Shown piece by piece: positions 8,209 through 16,334 of a stretch of 64,000 nucleotides of DNA. A program made the position numbers and the translations under genes. Location: positions 1-64,000 of the forward strand of contig CACGPP010000002.1 of the NCBI GenBank assembly GCA_902574995.1. The letters run 5' to 3'. Source of the DNA: an uncultured Alphaproteobacteria bacterium (lineage in GTDB: Bacteria; Pseudomonadota; Alphaproteobacteria; HIMB59). How positions within the stretch are numbered: the first letter of the stretch is position 1; the number at the start of each line of letters is the position of its first letter. The notes under the pieces are model-generated. The model searched no databases. It was not told the origin of the DNA and saw only the letters and a list, made by a program, of their open reading frames with translations.

Positions 8209-9634
8209 TATTCTTTTTCGTTTTTAATTTTTCTTTCTCTTCTTTTAATAAATCTTTAAAAACACTATGTTGTTTAGTTAATTTTGGTGCGTGAGATAGA
8301 ATACTTTGTCTAGACGGGTCAGTACATAATTCTGCTAAAATTTTAAAATCTTTACTTTTTTTTGAAATATATTCGCCGATTGTTTGTTCATCATTATATT
8401 TTTCTTGTAAAATATTATCTGGCACTTTCAAATCATTTATTTGATCTAAGAATTTTAAGGTGCTATCAGGAGAAAAGATAGTGTAAATATCATTATAAGA
8501 TTTTTCAAAATAAAACTCTTCATCTGTTCCTCTTTTTTGATTGGCCTCTAAAATTTCATTGAATTCATTGATGAATTTACTAAACATTGTTTTTTCATGA
8601 TTTTTTTTCCAATAAGAAAAATATAAATCTAACTTTTCACTATAGTCATTGAGCTTAGTAATATATGTATCTTCATCAAAGTTAATTTTTTCAAATATAT
8701 CTTCACCAGTTAAAAAATTAGCTATTCTTTTGGATTTGTTTTCATCATGAATTGGATATTCAAATATTTCATTGATAGAATTCTTAAAATCTTCATTATT
8801 CTCTCTGTTTGCTTTAAAGTCCTTATCATTTATAAAACGTTCTCTAATTGGACCAATTAACTTGAATGTTTGATTGGTTTTATTTCTAATGTATTTGATT
8901 TGGTATAAGGCATTGAAAATATTTAAGTAATCACTAAAAAATGAGCTATATGTTTTTGGTCTATGAATGTCGCCATAATCATGTTGTCTATGTGTGTTGC
9001 CACCATGGACCCCTAGAGAAAATTCATTAATTATTTTGAAAGGTCGGATTTTATTAAATATAAAATTAAATAATGAAAAAATAATACGATCATCAATACG
9101 ATTTAATTTATTAGACTTTATTTCATGTTCTTTAATCAAACAGTAGTCCCATTCTTGAGAATCCCAAATATCAATTTTTTCAAAATTCCATTCCGATTCT
9201 AATAAAAATCTCACTTGGTTTAATGGTGACTGATAATGATCTCTAATACCAAAGGTATCATTAGAAGATCTAAAAAGTTCAAGAATATTTTTTTCAACAT
9301 AGTTTGACAGTCTTTCAGTGTTGAAGAAATTCAAAATATTGTCAGATTGAAAGGCATTAAGAGTTAATGCATCTATTTGAAAAAATCTATCTCTCCATTC
9401 AAAATGATCAATAATAAACCAAGAGTCCGTATTTAGAGCAGCGATTACATCTGTAACAGGGTACTCTTCATCATTTTGTTCCTGAATAATTTTTTTATAT
9501 GACTCATCAAAATCATAATTTCTGTATGACAATGGGGTACATAGTGCTGACATATCTTGTTTGTCAATTGTATTGCTCCAATCAAAGTATTGATTATCAA
9601 CTAAGTCAAAATTTAAATTCAGATTTATTTTCAT
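8204..9634 (-). CDS. hypothetical protein, 476 aa (second gene of coupled pair)
   Basis: Not recognised. It is a soluble protein rich in D, E, N, K and F, with no signal peptide, membrane segment or obvious nucleotide-binding motif. One glycine/histidine-rich stretch (SLGVHGGNTHRQHDYGDIHR, near residue 205) stands out and could bind metal or contribute to a catalytic site, but it matches no motif I know. The C-terminus is strongly basic (KEEKEKLKTKKNK). The start codon overlaps the stop of the 733-residue gene by 4 bases (ATGA), so the two are almost certainly translated as a coupled pair and may form a complex. Confidence 0.65.
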   Translation of the reverse strand: MKINLNLNFDLVDNQYFDWSNTIDKQDMSALCTPLSYRNYDFDESYKKIIQEQNDEEYPVTDVIAALNTDSWFIIDHFEWRDRFFQIDALTLNAFQSDNILNFFNTERLSNYVEKNILELFRSSNDTFGIRDHYQSPLNQVRFLLESEWNFEKIDIWDSQEWDYCLIKEHEIKSNKLNRIDDRIIFSLFNFIFNKIRPFKIINEFSLGVHGGNTHRQHDYGDIHRPKTYSSFFSDYLNIFNALYQIKYIRNKTNQTFKLIGPIRERFINDKDFKANRENNEDFKNSINEIFEYPIHDENKSKRIANFLTGEDIFEKINFDEDTYITKLNDYSEKLDLYFSYWKKNHEKTMFSKFINEFNEILEANQKRGTDEEFYFEKSYNDIYTIFSPDSTLKFLDQINDLKVPDNILQEKYNDEQTIGEYISKKSKDFKILAELCTDPSRQSILSHAPKLTKQHSVFKDLLKEEKEKLKTKKNK

Positions 9635-11832
9635 ATATTCTTAAGATCTCTTGTGGTATGTACTTCAATAAAATTAGAGAAGTTGACTCTTTTAACAGGT
9701 GGGACATTTTTTGCATAATCCATTTTCTTGGTATTACCTAAATTAAACAAATCAAACCCACCATACAATAATTCCAATAATTTATCTGTAAATAATGTTT
9801 GATTTTTTGATTTAAAAATCAACTTACATTTAATAAATCCATTCCAGTCTAAAATAAAAAATTCTCTCACCAATTCCCAAGCATTATGGTTTACCCACCT
9901 AGCATAAGAAAAATTAAAAGCATGGAGATTGATTGCAAAATTTGGCGTATCATTGACCATATGCGTTAAGGGTATTTTATATTTTTCTCTGAATTTTTGA
10001 ACTACTTCAAAATTATGATTGATTTGTAATCTAATTTTGTAAGGATTATTTTCTATAAAAAGATTTCTTTGTAATTTTTCAATTGAAATCTTTTTAAATA
10101 ATTCTTGGTTAATATGTTTCATGTACTTCTCAAAGCCTTGAACATTAACTGCGGTTTCTGTTTGTTTAGAATTGAAAATTTTAGAAAATATATTTTTTTT
10201 TTGTAATGTATCAATTTCAATAAAACCCTTTTCATTAGCTTTATAAATAATCAATTCAAAAGGATGCCAATTTGGCTCATTATTCATTTCTTTTCCAACA
10301 TAGTCATGATTGTTAAACTTGCCCTTAATAACAACATCCGCCTTTTCACCAAATCCCCCTGCACCATATACAAATTGATTTACTTGCTCTTGATTTTTTA
10401 GATACTTTATATCGGTTACTTCTTTGTGATTATCAAACTTATCGAGATAGAATGTATTTGATGCACTAAGTTCGATGGGTTCTTTATTTTCCTCCCAAGT
10501 TAATTTAGTAAAATCTGCATAAGAATTGAAATTAAGATCTAAGTTGTTGAATTTTTTATTTTTCCTAGCAAAATTAGAAATTTTAAGATGCTTCTTTTCA
10601 TCGATATTATCCTGCATGAATTCAATAAATTCATGAATTAAATATATAATTGACCAATCTTTGCACTTGATAATCTTTTTACCGAATTTCCATTGTGCTT
10701 GATCAATAATTCTAATTGTCGATTCCTTGTTAATAATGCGCTGATATATGTTTTCATGTAGTTCATTTTTAAAAATGTATAAACTAAAATTTTCATAAAT
10801 ACCTTTGTATGTCTCAAAGAAATCCATGTAATAATCTACTCTAGGTAAATCCAACTTATTTTTTTGAAGAAAAAACTCATAATTATAAAAAATCTCAGAT
10901 GCTTCATAAAAATTTTGTAAAAGCTGATCAAAGTTAGAGTAGTCATGTAATTCTTTGTCAATTATATTTTTTTTTTCTTTTTTAGCTTGAATGTTTGGGT
11001 TAATAAAAGGCTTAGTTTTTTTTAATAATTCGTTGATATCGTCTAGCGTTTCAGTTTTATTAAATAAACTAAAATTAATTTCATCTTCTTTTGTAAATAT
11101 TTTCAAAAAAATTCTTATAGCTTCTCCAAAACAATATCGATCTATAAATTCTTCAAGACCATTAATTGAAAAATAATTTGGATAGTTATTAATGTGATCA
11201 ATTAAATCATAAATATTTGTCAATGAATAAAATGGTATAGACATTCTAAGTTTTGCTTTTTTTTGTGTATTATACAGAAGATAATTTTTGATATTATCAA
11301 TTGGGGATATGTCTTTAATCGATAAAAAATGTAAAAATTCTTGTACATAGAAGTTATAATAGAAGTTATTTAAATTATTTATAATAAATCTTGGATTATC
11401 GTTTTTAGAATGAGGTCCGCCGTATAAATCATTTTTTAAATTATGAAAAAAAAATAGACCTAAATAATCTTTAAGATAATTTTTATTATGATGAGTTACC
11501 CAATTTTCACCCATGCCAAAAACTAAACATAAATTTACTGTTTGAACTATCCTTGCTATTTCTTTATCTGTTTTAAAATTAAATTTTTGATTTTTTGTAA
11601 ATTGGAATGGTTCAAATTTATTATCTTCTTTAATTTGGTAAATAAAATCTGATAAATTTCTCACATGATCACTAGATGCACCCCCTCCATATTCCCAAGT
11701 ATTAAAAGACCTAAATAAGTTATCTGTAATATTTTCATCTTGAGATTTTTCTTCATCAAAAAAGAAAATGTCGTCAATGTTCCCATATCTTGATGTCAGG
11801 TAAAAATACTTAGTTATAAAAATATTTTTCAT
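9631..11832 (-). CDS. hypothetical protein, 733 aa (first gene of coupled pair)
   Basis: Not recognised. It is a large soluble protein, very rich in N, K, F, Y and I, whose gene looks more AT-rich than the sugar-uptake genes later in the window. A glycine-rich stretch VYGAGGFGEKADVVIKG near residue 490 and WHPFELIIY after it suggest a compact C-terminal domain. The N-terminal half seems helical. There are no P-loop, HTH or membrane features. It heads a two-gene operon with the 476-residue partner (ATGA overlap) and sits between AT-rich spacers. The two-gene, solitary, large and unfamiliar layout is like that of defence or conflict cassettes, but nothing in the sequence proves this. Confidence 0.65.
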   Translation of the reverse strand: MKNIFITKYFYLTSRYGNIDDIFFFDEEKSQDENITDNLFRSFNTWEYGGGASSDHVRNLSDFIYQIKEDNKFEPFQFTKNQKFNFKTDKEIARIVQTVNLCLVFGMGENWVTHHNKNYLKDYLGLFFFHNLKNDLYGGPHSKNDNPRFIINNLNNFYYNFYVQEFLHFLSIKDISPIDNIKNYLLYNTQKKAKLRMSIPFYSLTNIYDLIDHINNYPNYFSINGLEEFIDRYCFGEAIRIFLKIFTKEDEINFSLFNKTETLDDINELLKKTKPFINPNIQAKKEKKNIIDKELHDYSNFDQLLQNFYEASEIFYNYEFFLQKNKLDLPRVDYYMDFFETYKGIYENFSLYIFKNELHENIYQRIINKESTIRIIDQAQWKFGKKIIKCKDWSIIYLIHEFIEFMQDNIDEKKHLKISNFARKNKKFNNLDLNFNSYADFTKLTWEENKEPIELSASNTFYLDKFDNHKEVTDIKYLKNQEQVNQFVYGAGGFGEKADVVIKGKFNNHDYVGKEMNNEPNWHPFELIIYKANEKGFIEIDTLQKKNIFSKIFNSKQTETAVNVQGFEKYMKHINQELFKKISIEKLQRNLFIENNPYKIRLQINHNFEVVQKFREKYKIPLTHMVNDTPNFAINLHAFNFSYARWVNHNAWELVREFFILDWNGFIKCKLIFKSKNQTLFTDKLLELLYGGFDLFNLGNTKKMDYAKNVPPVKRVNFSNFIEVHTTRDLKNI

Positions 11833-11991
11833 ATTTTGAGTTTCATAAATTAACTATTACTAACAAAATTATTATAAGCAAAATTATGGAAATCTTTAAA
11901 AATTTAAAAAAAAATAAAGCTAGGAGAAAAATGAATAAAATCAATAAAATTACGTACATATAAGGTTATTTCTAAAATAATTGTTATTCAT

Positions 11992-12035
11992 TGTCAATAA
12001 ATGATATTGACATTTTATGATAATGATACTATCTT
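11992..12035 (+). promoter_or_regulatory. promoter with overlapping 21-bp operator; leaderless start
   Basis: A perfect inverted repeat TGTCAAT-N7-ATTGACA spans 11992-12012. Its right arm contains a consensus -35 box TTGACA (12007-12012). After a 17-base spacer comes TATCTT (12030-12035), a fair -10 box. Transcription would begin 6-7 bases later, at or next to the ATG at 12042, which has no ribosome binding site, so the mRNA is probably leaderless. The repeat overlapping the -35 suggests repression by an unidentified dimeric regulator. Confidence 0.5.
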
Positions 12036-12041
12036 TAGAAT

Positions 12042-12248
12042 ATGAAAAAAATTACTCAAGATACCCATATCCTCGATGACATGTGCGATTGCCTAATTGA
12101 GGCTTTTGGCAAGGTTTCAATTGATGGGGAACTGTCCCTCAACAAACTAAAAGCTAGTCTTGAAAAAGAAATTCGATCAAAAAAGAACCTAACGGAATGG
12201 ATGAAGGAACTGATTGAATTTGATGATGAAAGGTCAACCAAGCACTAA
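12042..12248 (+). CDS. small acidic protein, 68 aa, first gene of ARPP-1 operon
   Basis: A short helical soluble protein of unknown function. The ATG is placed exactly where transcription from the upstream promoter should begin. Its stop overlaps the start of the next gene by one base (TAATG), so the three genes 12042-14378 are translationally coupled. The high content of charged residues and absence of a hydrophobic segment suggest a cytoplasmic accessory subunit or regulator. Confidence 0.6.
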   Translation: MKKITQDTHILDDMCDCLIEAFGKVSIDGELSLNKLKASLEKEIRSKKNLTEWMKELIEFDDERSTKH

Positions 12249-13414
12249 TGGCAAGCTTATCTCAAGTCGTTCGGGTTTTATCAGAGCACATTTACTGTAC
12301 AGATGAAACTGATAAACAAGTCTTCAATGATCTACGCATAAGGTCCATTGAGCTGACAAAAATGGGTCTTCAAGGCGAGGAGCCTTTAATTACTACTGAG
12401 GGACGTGGTCGTTTCTCAAAAGACGTTAGTGCCCAAGATTGTGCCCTACTTCTTATTTCCATTTTAGTGAATGATAAAGCCAATGGAGTAAGTGAAGTCG
12501 TTCGCCAAGTTCGCCACATTAAAGCTACTAATGTTATATCCTCTGATAAAAATTTAAATACTATTGCTCAAATTTTAGATAAGCCAACAGAAGAGATTAC
12601 CTTATTAGATGCTTTGGTTTGTATTCTAGAAGATCAAGTTCAAGAACAAGAAGAGCTCGAAATGGTTTTCTCCATTATGGCAACGCATTATAAAAAATTA
12701 GAAAATCAATCCATGGGATTTCATATTTCGATTGATTGGGTTCCCAAAGAGTTTTTAGAACATTCTGCCATCAACAAACAATCAGAAGAGGATCAAAAAA
12801 AAGTAAAACATATCCATGCTTTTCATGAACACCCTATTTGGGCCAAACGTTTTGAGTCTTCGCATACAAGTTTTGGTCTTTCTAACTCTACCATTATTCA
12901 AGAATTAAAAAAAACGTCATCAAATCTTCCTTCAGGTCGCTACCAAGCACTCGAAGATGATGCTTTTGTGATTCAGAAAAATTCCTCGTATGTTCGAAAA
13001 ATTAAAATTGGCGGAGATGTAATCGGCATCCTAGCTGATCTTATTCAAGAGGAAGAACCAGCCATGAAAATGATGGCTGCTGAGATGGCACCCTCGAGTT
13101 CTGAGTATTTTGATGAGCCTTTGCTTCGTCGAATTCTTTACTACTTAATGGATACCAACATTCGCTCCTTTGCAGAACTCAATACTAAATCTGAAAAATT
13201 TGAACAATTCTTCAAAGAAATAGCCAATTATTGCGAACAACAAGACGTCCCGATACCTCGAATTGGAGACATTCGAGATATTCAGCGTCGCTTCCATGAC
13301 CTGGATCGTGGAAAACTGGACTCCATTGAGTCCATCAACACTGTGTATGAACAATACCGCTTTAACAAAGAAAAACTTCAACAAACTCTGACGGGTGGAA
13401 AGAAGGATACGTAA
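12248..13414 (+). CDS. hypothetical protein, 388 aa, ARPP-1 operon
   Basis: Not confidently recognised. The first 90 residues, including TTEGRGRFSKDVSAQDCALLLIS, resemble N-terminal segments I have seen in alphaproteobacterial hypothetical proteins near phage genes; this is a weak impression. The rest is soluble and mainly helical, with a possible beta segment around residues 230-260 (YVRKIKIGGDVIGILADLI). There are no catalytic motifs I can name. It lies between the 68-residue gene (1-base overlap) and the ARPP-1-like gene (one base between stop and start), so all three probably work together. Confidence 0.6.
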   Translation: MASLSQVVRVLSEHIYCTDETDKQVFNDLRIRSIELTKMGLQGEEPLITTEGRGRFSKDVSAQDCALLLISILVNDKANGVSEVVRQVRHIKATNVISSDKNLNTIAQILDKPTEEITLLDALVCILEDQVQEQEELEMVFSIMATHYKKLENQSMGFHISIDWVPKEFLEHSAINKQSEEDQKKVKHIHAFHEHPIWAKRFESSHTSFGLSNSTIIQELKKTSSNLPSGRYQALEDDAFVIQKNSSYVRKIKIGGDVIGILADLIQEEEPAMKMMAAEMAPSSSEYFDEPLLRRILYYLMDTNIRSFAELNTKSEKFEQFFKEIANYCEQQDVPIPRIGDIRDIQRRFHDLDRGKLDSIESINTVYEQYRFNKEKLQQTLTGGKKDT

Positions 13415-13415
13415 A

Positions 13416-14378
13416 ATGCTTTTAGTATATGATGATATTTATCAAAACCCCTCTTCAAATAAAAAAATCATTAAAGATTTTTTTGAAGGGAAAACAATTA
13501 AACTCTCCCGGCCCCTCTCCTACAGAGGTCTGACTTTAGTTGGGATTTCCTCACCTCAAAAAGGAGATGGCCAACGCTACATCAATCTGGCCCAAGGAAT
13601 TCAATCTGGCGAAATACAAATTCGTGAGATTAGCGAGTCTGGGTCAGTCCCCAAACTGGCTATTCAAAACCGTGGCAATCAGCCTTTATTTATTATGGAT
13701 GGGGAGGAATTAGTTGGAGCTAAACAAAATAGAATTACCAATAGTTCTTTTGTCATTGGTCCGAACTGTACCACAACCATTCCTGTTAGTTGTGTGGAAC
13801 AAAATCGTTGGGATTATAATTCTCGAAACTTTGCAGCTAGTGAGAACATCATTTTTAACAAAGGTCGCAAAGAAAAATTTCAGGATATTCATAATCGTCC
13901 CGACTATCAAACCGATCAAGGTAAAGTCTGGGGAAATATTCATGAAAAAATGAGCCGTTTAAATGCTCATAATCGAACTGCGTCTATGCATCAAGTCTAT
14001 GATGATCAAAAATCAACACTGCAAGATTATGTGTCTAAGTTCAAAGCTCAAGAAAATGATATTGGAGTAATTTATGCGATCGGAAATCGTATTGAGGGCG
14101 TAGATATCTTTCATGGTACTTATATGTTTGAGCACTATTTACCTAAAATTATCAAAAGTTGTGTCTTGGACATTCTAGATCAAGGGATTAATCAATCTCA
14201 AATCCCCGTATCGAAATTTAAAAAGTTTTTTGACGATATTTGCCATTTACCCGTCACGGCAAATAAAGACTACTTCGGTTTAGGCGAAGAGTATCGCTCA
14301 AAAAATACAGACAGATTGAAGGCTAATCTTGTTAGTCATCACCTGCCTGTACATTTGTTAGGCATCACTGTTCATTAG
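13416..14378 (+). CDS. ARPP-1 (DUF6569)-like protein
   Basis: A 320-residue soluble protein. The core motif LFIMDGEELVGAKQNRITN followed by TTIPVSCVEQNRW is the hallmark I associate with the ARPP-1/DUF6569 family, a domain found with ADP-ribosylglycohydrolase and rhodanese-phosphatase proteins in predicted nucleotide or NAD-linked and biological-conflict systems. Its biochemical activity is not established. I place the start at the ATG at 13416, one base after the preceding stop, because AAGGA lies 8 bases upstream; a GTG at 13395 would add seven residues inside the upstream gene. No ARG or phosphatase partner is visible here, only the two upstream unknown genes. Last gene of the operon, ahead of a GC-rich hairpin. 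Confidence 0.7.
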   Translation: MLLVYDDIYQNPSSNKKIIKDFFEGKTIKLSRPLSYRGLTLVGISSPQKGDGQRYINLAQGIQSGEIQIREISESGSVPKLAIQNRGNQPLFIMDGEELVGAKQNRITNSSFVIGPNCTTTIPVSCVEQNRWDYNSRNFAASENIIFNKGRKEKFQDIHNRPDYQTDQGKVWGNIHEKMSRLNAHNRTASMHQVYDDQKSTLQDYVSKFKAQENDIGVIYAIGNRIEGVDIFHGTYMFEHYLPKIIKSCVLDILDQGINQSQIPVSKFKKFFDDICHLPVTANKDYFGLGEEYRSKNTDRLKANLVSHHLPVHLLGITVH

Positions 14379-14390
14379 CACGATGAACAA

Positions 14391-14444
14391 CCCCCGCTCT
14401 CAGTTCTTTGTTGTATCTCCTTTCTACTTTTCTAAGAGCGGGGG
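14391..14444 (+). terminator. GC-rich long-loop hairpin after ARPP-1 operon
   Basis: CCCCCGCTCT (14391-14400) and AGAGCGGGGG (14435-14444) are perfect complements separated by 34 bases. The 10-bp, 80% GC stem is conspicuous in this AT-rich window and starts 12 bases after the operon's stop codon. A short AAACTTTT follows. A terminator or mRNA-end structure is the simplest reading; the long loop is unusual. Confidence 0.5.
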
Positions 14445-14488
14445 AAACTTTTATGTTAGAGAGTTAAAAATAATTATATAAATAGAAC

Positions 14489-14593
14489 TTAAGCTTCTAA
14501 TATTTCATCATTCAAAATAAATTTTTCATCTACTTGATTAAGTTCGGTAATCTCATCTTTATTAATACAGTTTATAATTTCTTGGACTGACAT
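14489..14593 (-). CDS. 34-aa small ORF downstream of FtsB-like gene
   Basis: ATG at 14593 to TAA at 14489 encodes a 34-residue acidic peptide beginning MSVQEIINCINKDEI. It starts two bases after the stop of the FtsB-like gene, which favours translation from the same mRNA, but there is no clear ribosome binding site and no known family. It could be a non-coding chance frame. Confidence 0.3.
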   Translation of the reverse strand: MSVQEIINCINKDEITELNQVDEKFILNDEILEA

Positions 14594-14595
14594 TT

Positions 14596-14880
14596 TTAGT
14601 CAAGCTTTAATAAGGTCTCTCCATTTTCAGGTTGAGAAGATTGTTTTGAGAGTTCATCTAAAAAATCATCTTTTTCATAATACAAAGATTTCAAATCCAT
14701 ATCGACAGCTAATGACTTTTGCTTCAAGTTATAATGAAAGTCTTGAAACAATTTTAATTCAAACTTATTTATAAGATAATTTTGTATATTATATCTTCCA
14801 TTAAAAGTATGGTAGGTGAGATAAAAGAGAATAAAAATAAAAAATATATTTATCAATATTTTAGCACTAAAAAACTTCAT
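14596..14880 (-). CDS. FtsB/DivIC-like small membrane protein
   Basis: A 94-residue bitopic protein with an N-terminal membrane segment (residues about 8-24), followed by YHTFNGRYNIQNYL and a helical periplasmic stretch ending in EKDDFLDELSKQ. The order of membrane helix, YHxxxGxxxL, coiled coil and a terminal D/E-rich piece is that of alphaproteobacterial FtsB (septum-formation initiator), which acts with FtsL and FtsQ at the division site. The length fits the family. The usual alphaproteobacterial context between eno and pdhA is absent, which lowers confidence. It could instead be an unrelated single-pass protein. Confidence 0.45.
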   Translation of the reverse strand: MKFFSAKILINIFFIFILFYLTYHTFNGRYNIQNYLINKFELKLFQDFHYNLKQKSLAVDMDLKSLYYEKDDFLDELSKQSSQPENGETLLKLD

Positions 14881-14995
14881 AACTTTCCTCTAAATAAATT
14901 TAACATTGCTGTTTAATAGCAAGACAGTTAATAAGAATTAATATGTTAATTAAATGTGAATAAGTTTTTTTGGCTAGTGAATAGGCAGTTTAAAA

Positions 14996-15532
14996 CTAGG
15001 ATATTGCACAGAGTGTATGAGCTTCATGAATTTTTTCTTGAAAATTTTCAAAACTCCAACTTTCTTTGGGAATATCAAAATACTTTGCATACTCTTTTTG
15101 AATAGTCATAGTCATTAAATTGCCTTTTAACATATCTTGGTTCATTTTGATGAACTCTTTTGAAAGTGGGATATTCTGAGCTACATAAATACCTGCAATC
15201 TCGCCTAATCTGAATGGTGATGTAAAAGCAACACTAGCTAATATCTCTTGGCCACCAAAATTTAAATAAATTTGTTGATCTTCAAAGATTTGATTTAAAG
15301 GTGATGGGTTATCCTGCATAGTGTAAATGAAGAAAAAAACATTAAACCTGCAACCATTATCCTTATCAAAATTAAAGTGGATGTTATTTCCATGTTGGAT
15401 TTCGCCATTTTTTTTTAAAGTGATGAAATTTTCACCTTGATCAATTTGCCATGGGTCAGCTAAGGCAAAAGTTGGTGTCAGCCAAATTAAGAAGAATATA
15501 AAGTATTTTAAAATCACGTTTGAATAGTGCAT
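14996..15532 (-). CDS. exported protein, 178 aa, two-cysteine type
   Basis: The protein begins MHYSNVILKYFIFFLIWL with a clear signal peptide (cleavage likely after FALA) and is then a beta-rich periplasmic domain. A cysteine in NGCRF and a second near the C-terminus in AHTLCAIS may form a disulfide. I choose the ATG at 15532, which overlaps the upstream stop as TGATG; a TTG at 15541 would add three residues. The pattern (Trp soon after the signal, NxCxx, C-terminal AHxxC) resembles the exported products at 16331 and 19441, and distantly the IalB-type periplasmic proteins of alphaproteobacteria. Function unknown. Confidence 0.6.
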   Translation of the reverse strand: MHYSNVILKYFIFFLIWLTPTFALADPWQIDQGENFITLKKNGEIQHGNNIHFNFDKDNGCRFNVFFFIYTMQDNPSPLNQIFEDQQIYLNFGGQEILASVAFTSPFRLGEIAGIYVAQNIPLSKEFIKMNQDMLKGNLMTMTIQKEYAKYFDIPKESWSFENFQEKIHEAHTLCAIS

Positions 15533-15945
15533 CAGTCCCAAAGTATTCCTAGTAAGACTTTAAGATCCTGCTGATGACATTTAGGACAGCACAGATCTGG
15601 GATAGTTTCATTGTCACTATCCTCTGGCATATATTCTCTCTCCTTTTGACATGACCTACAATAAGACTCTGTTTGAAATATGAGATCTCCTTGTTGGTTG
15701 TACAATGTAAGGTGACACTTATTTTCTAATGAGTGGCATTTACTACACTGATAAAGAGAGTAACCTCGTGAATAATGGGTATGAATTTGTTTTCGGTGCT
15801 TTAGTAGTTGTACTGTTTTTTTGTCATTGCCTCTAAGTGCATGGAGTATGTCATCAATATTTCCAAATAAAAAGCCAACTCCCATTGTGATCTCTTCAGA
15901 TTTGTAATGACATTTTTGACATTCAATAAAATAGCTATGACCCAT
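15532..15945 (-). CDS. double zinc-ribbon protein
   Basis: A 137-residue cytoplasmic protein with four zinc knuckles: CQKC near the N-terminus, CSKC in the middle, then CRSC and CCPKC near the C-terminus, enough ligands for two zinc ribbons. The frame is open to 16062, but its first 39 codons would be read from a tRNA-like sequence and a spacer, so I use the ATG at 15945 (MGHSYFIECQKCHYK), where the metal-binding domain begins. A TATAAT lies about 10 bases upstream, which would suit a nearly leaderless transcript. It is coupled to the exported-protein gene downstream (TGATG). Nucleic-acid or protein binding is likely; no family assigned. Confidence 0.55.
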   Translation of the reverse strand: MGHSYFIECQKCHYKSEEITMGVGFLFGNIDDILHALRGNDKKTVQLLKHRKQIHTHYSRGYSLYQCSKCHSLENKCHLTLYNQQGDLIFQTESYCRSCQKEREYMPEDSDNETIPDLCCPKCHQQDLKVLLGILWD

Positions 15946-15987
15946 AAGAGGTATTATAAGTTTTTTTGAAAACTCCCCAAATAGTTT

Positions 15988-16077
15988 TGGTGCAGCCGGA
16001 TCAGGAGTCGAACCTGCATCTTCCCTTCCCGCAAGAAATCTCAGTGTGGGACGCTTTTCCATTTAAGCTAAGGCCGC
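15988..16077 (-). pseudogene. degenerate tRNA-like sequence (class II length, encoded CCA)
   Basis: Read on the minus strand, the 90 bases start GCGGCCT and end GCACCA. The acceptor stem pairs in 6 of 7 positions. The D arm is canonical (GCTT/AAGC around AAATGGAA, with A14, G18-G19 and A21). The T arm has GCAGG-TTCGACT-CCTGA, with four of five pairs and a normal loop, but two extra bases lie between it and the acceptor strand. The anticodon arm does not fold: CTGAGAT resembles a Leu(GAG) loop but its flanks do not pair. I read it as a tRNA relic or tRNA-like element rather than a working tRNA. Confidence 0.4.
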
Positions 16078-16106
16078 ATAAGTAAATTTTGATTTCATAA
16101 AAAGTA

Positions 16107-16334
16107 TTATTTCCCATATTTAGGAACTACCGGAGGCTCGGGCTCCTCTAGCAATGTACATTGCTCTTTGTTAGCAGGTAATTCATCAAAAGGGCGTGTT
16201 ACCCAAATGTGTGAAAAAATAATATCCCCGTTTTCATTTTGAAAGCACTTCTTACCAAAATGAAGTTGACTGTGATTTTGCTCATCTGCAACATACAAGA
16301 ATATAACTGCAGCTAAAAAATGTAAAAAAGTCAT
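16107..16334 (-). CDS. small exported protein, 75 aa
   Basis: The N-terminus MTFLHFLAAVIFLYVADEQ looks like a short signal peptide or membrane anchor. The remainder is polar, contains two cysteines (GKKC and EQC) and ends in a proline-rich EEPEPPVVPKYGK. It overlaps the end of the 16331 gene by four bases (ATGA), which indicates coupled translation with that exported protein. No family recognised. Confidence 0.5.
   Translation of the reverse strand: MTFLHFLAAVIFLYVADEQNHSQLHFGKKCFQNENGDIIFSHIWVTRPFDELPANKEQCTLLEEPEPPVVPKYGK

Noticed and set aside
15946-16062. N-terminal extension of the zinc-ribbon frame (39 codons)
   Set aside because: These codons would be read from the tRNA-like sequence and a spacer; the metal-binding domain begins at the ATG at 15945.
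15988-16077. Part of a split (two-piece) tmRNA
   Set aside because: The order of 5' and 3' acceptor strands is normal, not circularly permuted, a D arm with GG is present, and no tag-peptide frame lies nearby.
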